DNA of 10,081 nucleotides from Chitinophagia bacterium (GTDB lineage: Bacteria; Bacteroidota; Bacteroidia; Chitinophagales; Chitinophagaceae). The translations under genes were made by a program, and so were the position numbers. The stretch spans positions 1 to 10,081 of the forward strand of contig RGMU01000039.1 of assembly GCA_010021705.1 (NCBI GenBank). Direction: 5' to 3'. Below the pieces are notes generated by a model. The model was not told where the DNA came from. It worked only from the letters and a program-made list of their open reading frames with translations, and did no database searches. Below, piece after piece: positions 1-5,803 of this stretch (position 1 is the first letter of the stretch; every line of letters starts with the position of its first letter).

Positions 1-25
1 TTTAGGGTAATATTGTATTCAATAT

Positions 26-448
26 ATGAAGCTATATCAGATTTATGCACTTATTTCCATGCTGTTTGCCGGATTAACGTCTGTAATGGCAAAGGCGGGC
101 TTAAAAAATGTGTCGTCAGACATTGGTTTAACTGTTCGCACCACTGTGGTATTTGGCATCGTTGGGCTTAATGTGCTTTTGTTTCAACCTTTAAAGGAGT
201 TTAACCAACTAACGTCAAAAGATGTTATATTTTTAGCCATATCAGGTTTTACTACCTCTATTTCATGGATTTTCTATTATAAAGCTATTAAGATGGGCAA
301 TGTATCTGAAGTTGCTTTGATTGACAAAGGAAGCATTATTATTACTATGCTGCTATCAATTTTTCTTTTGCAGGAGCAATTTACATGGAAAATGGCCGCC
401 GGCAGTGCATTAATTATTTCAGGGTTGTTGGTGCTAACCTTAAAATAA
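26..448 (+). CDS. Half-size EamA/DMT-family membrane transporter
   Basis: Small integral membrane protein of 140 residues, probably an inner-membrane drug/metabolite transporter subunit; the substrate cannot be told from sequence. It has one EamA-like unit: hydrophobic segments at about residues 3-22, 38-54, 67-86, 98-115 and 120-138, with short charged loops between them. The region SGFTTSISWIFYYKAIKMG (residues 74-92) and the following VALIDKGSIIITMLLS stretch are typical of this superfamily. Full-size members carry two such units, while single-unit members of about 140 residues are common and are thought to work as dimers, so the length does not imply truncation. The ATG at 26 gives a sensible first membrane segment. 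A near-match to the Bacteroidota -7 box (TAATATTG, 8-15) lies just upstream, but too little upstream sequence is present to judge an operon. Confidence 0.85.
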   Translation: MKLYQIYALISMLFAGLTSVMAKAGLKNVSSDIGLTVRTTVVFGIVGLNVLLFQPLKEFNQLTSKDVIFLAISGFTTSISWIFYYKAIKMGNVSEVALIDKGSIIITMLLSIFLLQEQFTWKMAAGSALIISGLLVLTLK

Positions 449-487
449 ACAAAGCCATTGTGGACTAAATAGTGAATAATATGGCAA

Positions 488-521
488 TTATTGTGGATAA
501 ACAATGATTTATCCACAATAA
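488..521. repeat. Perfect 14-bp inverted repeat made of two facing DnaA boxes
   Basis: The arms 488-501 (TTATTGTGGATAAA) and 508-521 (TTTATCCACAATAA) are perfectly complementary around a 6-nt loop. Each contains an exact consensus DnaA box TTATCCACA: minus orientation at 492-500 and plus orientation at 509-517. The site is in the 164-nt gap between the EamA gene and the PAS gene. As RNA it would form a strong hairpin just after the transporter gene and could end transcription, but no T-run follows it. As DNA it could bind DnaA. Which role applies is not decided by the sequence. Confidence 0.75.
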
Positions 522-578
522 AGTAGTTATATGATTAACTAATTGGTAAAAAAATGACGCTAAAATGAGTTTTTGTTG

Positions 579-586
579 TACATTTG
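579..586 (+). promoter_or_regulatory. Bacteroidota-type -7 promoter box for the PAS gene
   Basis: TACATTTG matches the Bacteroidota -7 consensus TAnnTTTG and lies 26 nt before the ATG at 613. No good -33 TTG element is visible at the usual spacing. An unusually good Shine-Dalgarno-like AGAAGG (600-605) sits 7 nt before the ATG and supports that start. Confidence 0.45.
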
Positions 587-612
587 AAGATTGAGCAATA
601 GAAGGTTTCATC

Positions 613-2376
613 ATGAACGACAATATACTAATTATCCGGAGCGTAGATGGAGCGGTTCCGGCATCGGTGGACAGCTATATTGCCGATATGGGGTATGATT
701 TGGTAGAGAGTTCTCTACATTATTTCAACATCAATTACACACAATATCAACACATTGAACCGGTATTGATATTTTTAGCAACAACAGGCGCAAACATTCA
801 TTTGGATGTGGCTACTATAAAACACCTTAATAGCCTATGGAGCAACAGCCCCATACTGTCAATTATACACCACGAGAACAAAGAAAATATTGAAACACTG
901 TTAGAAGCTGGGGCGCACTTAGTGCTAATTTATGATGACCTTGTAGAAGCAGACCTACAAGTGATTTTACAAGAAGCACAGCAGCAAAAAAATGCACTGC
1001 AAGCGCGACATACAGATATTCCATTTTTACAGTCTCCACTACCCATGTGGATAACGGATTTAGATAACCGTATTTTGCATGACGTAAACGACTCTGCGTT
1101 AAAAACGTATGGTTATGAGCGGTGGGAATTTTTACTGATGAGTCCCAAGCAGTTGTTTGCCAATGAAAAGGATGCCTTTCCGGTAAAAGCTAATAATAAA
1201 GTTCATCAGTTGCAAAAATGCTTCCATAAAAATAATAAAGGAGATGTATTTGAAGTAGAATGCCAGATAATTGATATAATGTACCAACACGGTGCTTCAC
1301 ATTTGCACGTAGCCAAGCCTGTTGTAAACCATATTTTAGAATTTACACCTGAACAAAAAATTATTAAAACAGAGCGTGAAAAAATGGAAATGCACCACAT
1401 TCTTAACGCCATCCCCAATGCTATTTGGGCAGTGGACGCCGGTACAGGTGAGCTAAAATATGGTAATCAGTCTTTTGAGACCATTTTCAGGCTTAGCCCT
1501 CAATTAGTGGCAGCGGACAGGCAACTGTTTCTCAATAATATACCTAAGCCGGATAGGTCGCTATTTTATAAAGCATACGTCAAGGCATTATTAAGTGGTC
1601 ATGCAGAGGCAGAATTTAGATACCGAATAGCCCCGCATCAGTACATTATACTTAAAACTATGGCAACGCTTTATAAAGATAGCGATGATGACCCGGGCTA
1701 TGTTTGCGGTATAACTTATGACGTAACCGAAGAGCGGCAACTTAATGAAAAGGTACGCCAAAGTGAACAAAATTTAGAGGCTACTATTAATAATACCAAC
1801 GATTTGATTTGGAGCGTTGACCGAGAGCTTAGGATAATTTATTGCAACAAAGCCTACCGTAACTTTGTACACGGGCTTGCAGGTATAACACCCAAGCCGG
1901 GCGACTATGTGTTATCCGACTGGGGTTCAACGTCTTTTATAGATAAACGCCGGAAAGACTATTTCAGAGCACTTAACGGCAATACATTTACCACATTGGT
2001 AGAAGAAGAGTACGGAGGCGTTACCATGTTTAAGGAAATAAACAGTAGCCCCATTGTAAGCCATGGTGGTGCCATTGTGGGCGTAAACTGCATAGCGCGG
2101 GATATATCAGAGCAAAAAAAGCAGCTTATATTTATCAAAAAGCAAAATAAACTATTGCGGGACATTGCATGGCTTCAAAGCCACGTGGTGCGCAAACCCG
2201 CAGCCAACCTTTTAGGGTTAATATATCTTTTAGAGGGCAGTAGTGATATTTTGTCGCAGGAGATAAGGGGATATGTAGAAAAGCTAAAAGAAGAGGCGCA
2301 AAACCTTGATGCTATCATCAGAGAAATGGTAGGTAAAGCAAACGACATTAACGAACATGAGCATGAAGAACATTAA
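613..2376 (+). CDS. Three-PAS sensor protein with DHp-like helix but no kinase ATPase domain
   Basis: Protein of 587 residues, predicted cytoplasmic since no signal peptide or membrane helix is seen. Residues 1-125 resemble a degenerate response-regulator receiver fold: alternating beta/alpha pattern with PILSIIHHENKENIETLLEAGA at 80-101, but no convincing acidic pocket. PAS-like units follow at about 136-240, 261-376 and 386-500; the second and third end in the usual GITYDVTEE and CIARDISEQ signatures. A helical hairpin at 505-575 holds IAWLQSHVVRKPAANLLGLI, an H-box-like motif with His524 in the phospho-acceptor position. The protein then stops, with no N, G1 or G2 boxes of HATPase_c, and no such domain is present in the next 117 nt. 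It is therefore a signal-sensing protein that might be phosphorylated by a partner kinase or act as a scaffold; ligand and partner are unknown. Similar PAS proteins ending at this helix exist in Bacteroidota. Confidence 0.8.
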   Translation: MNDNILIIRSVDGAVPASVDSYIADMGYDLVESSLHYFNINYTQYQHIEPVLIFLATTGANIHLDVATIKHLNSLWSNSPILSIIHHENKENIETLLEAGAHLVLIYDDLVEADLQVILQEAQQQKNALQARHTDIPFLQSPLPMWITDLDNRILHDVNDSALKTYGYERWEFLLMSPKQLFANEKDAFPVKANNKVHQLQKCFHKNNKGDVFEVECQIIDIMYQHGASHLHVAKPVVNHILEFTPEQKIIKTEREKMEMHHILNAIPNAIWAVDAGTGELKYGNQSFETIFRLSPQLVAADRQLFLNNIPKPDRSLFYKAYVKALLSGHAEAEFRYRIAPHQYIILKTMATLYKDSDDDPGYVCGITYDVTEERQLNEKVRQSEQNLEATINNTNDLIWSVDRELRIIYCNKAYRNFVHGLAGITPKPGDYVLSDWGSTSFIDKRRKDYFRALNGNTFTTLVEEEYGGVTMFKEINSSPIVSHGGAIVGVNCIARDISEQKKQLIFIKKQNKLLRDIAWLQSHVVRKPAANLLGLIYLLEGSSDILSQEIRGYVEKLKEEAQNLDAIIREMVGKANDINEHEHEEH

Positions 2377-2388
2377 GTATAAAAAAAT

Positions 2389-2402
2389 CTTAATATATTA
2401 AG
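2389..2402. repeat. 14-bp perfect palindrome upstream of the pdeM-like gene
   Basis: CTTAATATATTAAG is a perfect dyad with no loop, 40 nt before the candidate -7 box of the next gene and 12 nt after the PAS gene stop. It could be an operator for a dimeric regulator or just an AT-rich coincidence. Confidence 0.35.
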
Positions 2403-2441
2403 CCATTGCTGTTGCTAATAGGTATTAATGGTAATTAAGAT

Positions 2442-2449
2442 TAATTTTG
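2442..2449 (+). promoter_or_regulatory. Bacteroidota-type -7 promoter box for the pdeM-like gene
   Basis: TAATTTTG fits TAnnTTTG. Transcription would begin near 2455, leaving a leader of roughly 40 nt before the TTG start at 2494. The -33 element is weak, so this is a candidate only. Confidence 0.4.
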
Positions 2450-2493
2450 CACGCTGAAAAATTAAGTATTTACGAGCATTTATCTTTATAGAC

Positions 2494-3135
2494 TTGGACT
2501 TAGAAATTCAAAACATACACTTTAAGCTGCTTACACAAAGAGCACTATATTTACCCGACGAAGAACTATTAGTCATAGCTGACCTGCATTTAGGCAAGCG
2601 TTCTCAAAATAAGAAGAATGGCGTACTTATGCCTATTACCACGCAAGATACCGACTACAGCAGATTGGACTCTCTTCTTAGTGAAATTATGCCTGCCAAA
2701 GTGTTGTTTTTAGGCGATTTATTAAACAGCAAAGTGAATAATGATGCCGCAAAGCTGGCTAAGGTGCTATGGAAACACCAGCACATTAGCTTTGAATTGG
2801 TAAGGGGTAATAACGATATTATAGACGATACACAATACCGTAAAATTGGTATAAAAGTAGTTCACCAATTTTGGCTTAAAAAAATACATTTTACACACGA
2901 GCCTTATGAGTCTAAAGTAAATGGCGTATTTAATGTAGCCGGTTATATGCACCCCGGATACGTCCTTCGTGGAAGTGGTACACAAGAGGTTACACTTCCT
3001 ATTTTCTACTATACACCGGTTCATCTTATCATGCCGTCTTTTGGAGCAACTTCAGGCTTATTTTTGATGCGCAAAACCGGCAAATCGTCTATCTTCTTAG
3101 TTTCACAAAAGGAAATAACCACTTTAGTAAAGTAA
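2494..3135 (+). CDS. pdeM: PdeM-like metallophosphoesterase (ligase-associated DNA damage response family), altered active site
   Basis: Calcineurin-like phosphoesterase of 213 residues, the usual length for PdeM, a predicted nuclease/phosphoesterase whose gene often travels with an ATP-dependent DNA ligase, an exonuclease and a helicase. None of those partners is in the window. Motif I is intact as IADLHLGK (Asp30, His32) and motif II has GDLLNS (Asp75). Motif III reads GNND (105-108) where GNHD is usual, so the catalytic-type His is Asn107. FTHEP gives His135. The final motif reads AGYMHPG, with Tyr151 where the first His of GHxH normally binds metal; His153 is kept. The start is TTG at 2494: an in-frame stop at 2455-2457 precludes a longer ATG start, and MDLEIQ gives the family's normal N-terminus. 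Family membership is fairly secure from overall layout; whether the enzyme is active is doubtful. Confidence 0.75.
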   Translation: MDLEIQNIHFKLLTQRALYLPDEELLVIADLHLGKRSQNKKNGVLMPITTQDTDYSRLDSLLSEIMPAKVLFLGDLLNSKVNNDAAKLAKVLWKHQHISFELVRGNNDIIDDTQYRKIGIKVVHQFWLKKIHFTHEPYESKVNGVFNVAGYMHPGYVLRGSGTQEVTLPIFYYTPVHLIMPSFGATSGLFLMRKTGKSSIFLVSQKEITTLVK

Positions 3136-3161
3136 TTATTGGCAATAATGCACATAAAAAT

Positions 3162-3189
3162 GGGCTAACGTTTGGATAGCCCTTTTTTT
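3162..3189. terminator. Intrinsic terminator, probably bidirectional
   Basis: GGGCTA (3162-3167) and TAGCCC (3177-3182) form a 6-bp stem with a 9-nt loop, followed on the plus strand by seven Ts (3183-3189). On the minus strand the same stem is followed by ATTTTT. It sits 27 nt after the pdeM-like gene and 32 nt beyond the stop of the convergent lipoprotein gene, so it can serve both. Confidence 0.8.
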
Positions 3190-3220
3190 GTGGTTTGAAT
3201 TTTAAGATTGAATGCCGGCT

Positions 3221-4060
3221 TTATGGCATGGTAATGGTGTATGTAGTACCGCTTGGTAGTGTAAGAATGGCAGTATTATCGCAAGCCGGTGTAGTGCCAT
3301 AATTTATGGTGCGGGTAGCACCGCTTGACAATGTATATGCTATTGTACCTGCTTCTATCCACCTGCAACTTGCAGCCACTATGAGCGGTGTAGTAATGTT
3401 TACATTCACTACCGCTCCGCTTGGGCGGGTAATGGAGCCGGAACCGGTTATGGAATATACGTCATCTGTCCAGTCGGTGGGCGTGGTATAGCCGGCTGTC
3501 CATGTGCGGGTTCTTGTCCATACAGACGTAAGAGTACCTGCACCGCTTGCCAATATCACCGCACCATTTACAGATACGCTAAATGTAGGCTGTCCTAAAG
3601 AGTTGTTACCCAAGTTGGTAACTGTTTTTGTACCCGTTACTTGGTTGTCATTTTGGTAGTAGTTACGGAAAGTAACGGTGTGTGTAGAACCGCTATCGGC
3701 ATAGCGACCTGTATAGTGTACCACTATCACACCCCTTCTGTATCTGCCGTCATGGCAAAGGCAGTTAGTTGCACCAAAATCAACCACAATGCTATCGCCG
3801 GCACGGGTAACGGTGGCGCATCCTCCGGCAGTTAATTCTGTGGTTTTGTAGCCTAAGCTACCACCGGAAGTTACGTTAGACGCAAGGTCTGCAATGTTTT
3901 GCACATCGGTAAAAGACTTTTCAGCTATCGACTGCTCTGTAGTGTAGCCGGTTTCTTCTTTGTCTTCTGTTTTGGTTTTTTTACAAGCTGTTGTGTAAAC
4001 AACCGTACCAAGGGCAAGAGCCGCAATGCTGAACACAGCAATCAAATTTGTTTTTTTCAT
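3221..4060 (-). CDS. Predicted beta-rich lipoprotein of unknown function
   Basis: Protein of 279 residues with a lipoprotein signal: MKKTNLIAVF, a hydrophobic core to residue 22, and a lipobox-like TTAC ending at Cys26, followed by KKTKTEDKEE. Lipidation at Cys26 and export across the inner membrane are inferred. The mature part is rich in Thr, Ser, Gly and Val in alternating patterns, for example TVTFRNYY, TFSVSVNGAV and TYTITMP, which suggests an all-beta fold. Cysteines lie at 81, 100, 102, 232 and 260; a C-x-C in the segment GATNCLCHDGRYRRG (96-110) stands out and could bind metal or form disulfides. It resembles uncharacterised Bacteroidota surface lipoproteins, and I cannot assign a function. 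The gene is monocistronic, convergent with the pdeM-like gene and divergent from ybeY. The ATG at 4060 is preceded by AAGTGAGAA. Confidence 0.75.
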   Translation of the reverse strand: MKKTNLIAVFSIAALALGTVVYTTACKKTKTEDKEETGYTTEQSIAEKSFTDVQNIADLASNVTSGGSLGYKTTELTAGGCATVTRAGDSIVVDFGATNCLCHDGRYRRGVIVVHYTGRYADSGSTHTVTFRNYYQNDNQVTGTKTVTNLGNNSLGQPTFSVSVNGAVILASGAGTLTSVWTRTRTWTAGYTTPTDWTDDVYSITGSGSITRPSGAVVNVNITTPLIVAASCRWIEAGTIAYTLSSGATRTINYGTTPACDNTAILTLPSGTTYTITMP

Positions 4061-4158
4061 TTCTCACTTAAAAAATTAAAGGTTAAACAATATAAATGGT
4101 TTTTACATAAATAAGACTATCAGGCAGGTCAATGGTTTAATGCGTGTAAATTAGCACA

Positions 4159-4166
4159 CAAAAATA
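4159..4166 (-). promoter_or_regulatory. Candidate -7 box for the lipoprotein gene
   Basis: On the minus strand this reads TATTTTTG, a match to TAnnTTTG. It would give a leader of about 90 nt before the start at 4060. It lies 8 nt from the opposing ybeY box, so the two promoters would be back to back. No -33 element is evident. Confidence 0.3.
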
Positions 4167-4174
4167 AATATTAA

Positions 4175-4182
4175 TACCTTTG
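4175..4182 (+). promoter_or_regulatory. Bacteroidota-type -7 box for the ybeY-rluA-folB operon
   Basis: TACCTTTG matches TAnnTTTG exactly. A TTAG about 20 nt upstream (4151-4154) is a poor -33 element. The box ends 14 nt before the ybeY ATG, so the transcript would have a leader of only about 5-10 nt, leaving no room for a normal ribosome-binding site. Confidence 0.5.
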
Positions 4183-4196
4183 CAGCTTTAATTGCC

Positions 4197-4637
4197 ATGC
4201 CCTTAAATTTTTACGAGCACGAGGTTGAACCTCACCTAAAGCATAAGCAGCAACTTCGCTCCTTCATTAAATCAATAATACACAAAGAGGCAGGTATTAG
4301 CAAAGTTAGCCTAAATTATATCTTCTGCAATGATGAATATCTGTTAGGCATTAACCAACAATACTTGCAGCACGATACCTATACCGACATTATCACTTTT
4401 AACCTATCGGATAAGCAAAACACGCTAAAGGGTGAAATTTACATTAGCATTCCACGAGTTAAGGAAAATGCTTTGGAGTTTAACGCCACATACAACCAAG
4501 AACTGCTACGCGTTATCTTTCACGGTACGCTACACCTTTGTGGCTATGAAGACGGCACAGCAGAACAAAAAGCAACCATGCGCGCTAAAGAAAATGAATA
4601 TATTAATGCCTACAATGAAATAGTATTGACAAAATGA
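4197..4637 (+). CDS. ybeY: Endoribonuclease YbeY (rRNA maturation)
   Basis: Zinc-dependent cytoplasmic endoribonuclease involved in 16S rRNA 3'-end maturation and ribosome quality control, known from studied YbeY proteins. At 146 residues it is of normal length. The N-terminal half has the expected beta/alpha layout with YIFCNDEYLLGINQQYL (41-57), followed by HDTYTDIITFNL (59-70), equivalent to the conserved H-x-T-D-V-L-S-F segment. The metal motif is HGTLHLCGYED (109-119): His109 and His113 are present, and Asp119 is in the place of the third His found in proteobacterial enzymes. To my knowledge this His-to-Asp change is normal in Bacteroidota and not a defect. The stop overlaps the next ATG in an ATGA, showing translational coupling to the pseudouridine synthase gene. 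Confidence 0.95.
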   Translation: MPLNFYEHEVEPHLKHKQQLRSFIKSIIHKEAGISKVSLNYIFCNDEYLLGINQQYLQHDTYTDIITFNLSDKQNTLKGEIYISIPRVKENALEFNATYNQELLRVIFHGTLHLCGYEDGTAEQKATMRAKENEYINAYNEIVLTK

Positions 4638-5362
4638 AGCTAACAGTAATTTATGAAGATGACAATTTGATTGCCATTAATAAGCCCGCCAACATTACCG
4701 TAATCCCCGACCGCTTTAACACAGAATTACCCAGCGTGAATAAACTATTGGAAAAACAAGTGGGTTATCCGGTGAGGGTGGTGCACCGCTTAGACAGAGA
4801 TACCACCGGTGTACTTTGCTTTGCCAAAAATGAAGAAGCGCATCAGGCTGTGTCAGGCTTATTTCTTAACCGCCAAGTTACTAAGCTATATGCAGGGCTT
4901 GTGCACGGCAAAGTAAATCCCTCGGAAGGCAGAATAGAAAACCATTTAACAGAACACCCACACATAAAAGGAAAAATGATAGTTGCCAAAAAAGGAAAAC
5001 TATCGGTTACAGACTATAAAGTAGCTAAGCAGTGGCCACTTTATGCCCTACTGCAAATGCAACTACACACGGGGCGCACCCACCAAATAAGGGTACACAC
5101 GCAGTTTATGGGTAATCCCATTGTGGCAGATGTGCTTTATGGAGACGGTAAGCCTTTTTTTGTGTCCACTATCAAAAAAAAGTATGCTCTTTCCTTAAAA
5201 GACGAAGAAGAAAAACCCTTGCTAAGCCGCCTTGCCCTGCACGCCTATTCCACCACGCTGCACTTTCCGGGTGGTAAGGACATTAAAATAGACGCTCCCA
5301 TGCCCAAAGACATGCTGGCGTGCATCAATCAGTTAGACAAATGGAGTAAAAGCTATTTATAG
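4634..5362 (+). CDS. RluA-family RNA pseudouridine synthase
   Basis: Enzyme of 242 residues that isomerises uridine to pseudouridine in rRNA or tRNA. The catalytic motif VVHRLDRDTTGVL spans 49-61, with Asp54 as the predicted nucleophile. A second family motif, GRTHQIRVH, comes later (about residues 143-151). There is no S4 RNA-binding domain at the N-terminus; the protein starts directly with the VIYEDDNLIAINKPANI strand typical of catalytic RluA domains. Which RNA position is modified (RluA, RluC/D or TruC-like) cannot be told from sequence alone. Its start codon overlaps the ybeY stop by 4 nt, and folB follows after 8 nt, so the three genes form one transcription unit. Confidence 0.9.
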   Translation: MKLTVIYEDDNLIAINKPANITVIPDRFNTELPSVNKLLEKQVGYPVRVVHRLDRDTTGVLCFAKNEEAHQAVSGLFLNRQVTKLYAGLVHGKVNPSEGRIENHLTEHPHIKGKMIVAKKGKLSVTDYKVAKQWPLYALLQMQLHTGRTHQIRVHTQFMGNPIVADVLYGDGKPFFVSTIKKKYALSLKDEEEKPLLSRLALHAYSTTLHFPGGKDIKIDAPMPKDMLACINQLDKWSKSYL

Positions 5363-5370
5363 ATTTTTTT

Positions 5371-5700
5371 ATGCTGTGCGTATCATTACATAAGGTTAAA
5401 TTTTACAGAAATACCGGGCTATATAGTGAAGAGTTGCACACCGGCAACAGCTTTGAGTGGGATATAGACCTATATGCCACCGGCGAGCCATTACCGTTTA
5501 TAGACTATGCCGTTATATATGAAAAGATAGCTGGCGTAATGGCAATTAACCACCCGCTGTTAGAAAATTATATTGAGCTATTGCACACCTCCCTTAAAGC
5601 TACCTACCCTACCGTTAACAAAATAAAAATTACCATGCGTAAAATGCACCCTCCCCTACCCGGCGAAGTAGGCTATGCGCAAGTGAGTTTTGAAGCCTAA
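5371..5700 (+). CDS. folB: Dihydroneopterin aldolase
   Basis: Small folate-biosynthesis enzyme of 109 residues that converts 7,8-dihydroneopterin to 6-hydroxymethyl-dihydropterin and glycolaldehyde; family members form ring-shaped oligomers in the cytoplasm. The family pattern is present in order: the first strand VSLHKVKFYRNTGLYSEE with glutamates 20 and 21 (one being the conserved pterin-binding Glu), NSFEWDIDL, then FIDYAVIYEKI with Tyr47 matching the conserved tyrosine. HPLLENYIELLHTSL is the helix, and IKITMRKMHPPLPG holds Lys91 in the position of the catalytic lysine before the Pro-rich turn. The length is slightly short but complete. It is the last gene of the ybeY-rluA unit, and its stop is followed by the 22-bp inverted repeat. 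Confidence 0.88.
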   Translation: MLCVSLHKVKFYRNTGLYSEELHTGNSFEWDIDLYATGEPLPFIDYAVIYEKIAGVMAINHPLLENYIELLHTSLKATYPTVNKIKITMRKMHPPLPGEVGYAQVSFEA

Positions 5701-5715
5701 AAGGCTTTGGTTTAT

Positions 5716-5784
5716 TTAGCGCAAGGTACTATCTTCATAAATCGTACAAAAAAACTTGTTTTTGAAGATAGTACCTTGCGCTAA
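5716..5784. repeat. Perfect 22-bp inverted repeat with 25-nt A-rich loop between convergent genes
   Basis: Arm 5716-5737 (contains GCGCAAGGTACTATCTTC) is exactly complementary to arm 5763-5784 (contains GAAGATAGTACCTTGCGC). The 25-nt loop (5738-5762) includes a run of seven As. The repeat begins 16 nt after the folB stop and ends 20 nt before the end of the convergent minus-strand gene. Neither strand has a T-run after the stem, so it is not a textbook intrinsic terminator, though it may still stop transcription from both sides or protect 3' ends. A small mobile palindrome is another option. No third copy was noticed in the window. Confidence 0.8.
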
Positions 5785-5803
5785 TGGGGCTTGGGTAAGG
5801 GCA

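Noticed and set aside
26..448. EamA gene as a truncated transporter
   Set aside because: Single-unit EamA proteins of about 140 residues are a known complete form, and both ends of the ORF look intact.
3135..3149. Near-palindrome ATTATTG-G-CAATAAT right at the pdeM-like stop
   Set aside because: A one-base centre cannot form a hairpin loop, and the real terminator follows at 3162; most likely AT-rich coincidence.
3306..3835. Plus-strand ORFs of about 60 residues opposite the lipoprotein gene
   Set aside because: They mirror the Thr/Ser/Gly-rich repeats of the minus-strand gene, have no start signals and no recognisable product.
4521..4553. YbeY metal motif ends in Asp (HGTLHLCGYED) instead of the third His
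   Set aside because: This form is, as far as I know, the normal one in Bacteroidota YbeY, so it is not a sign of inactivation.
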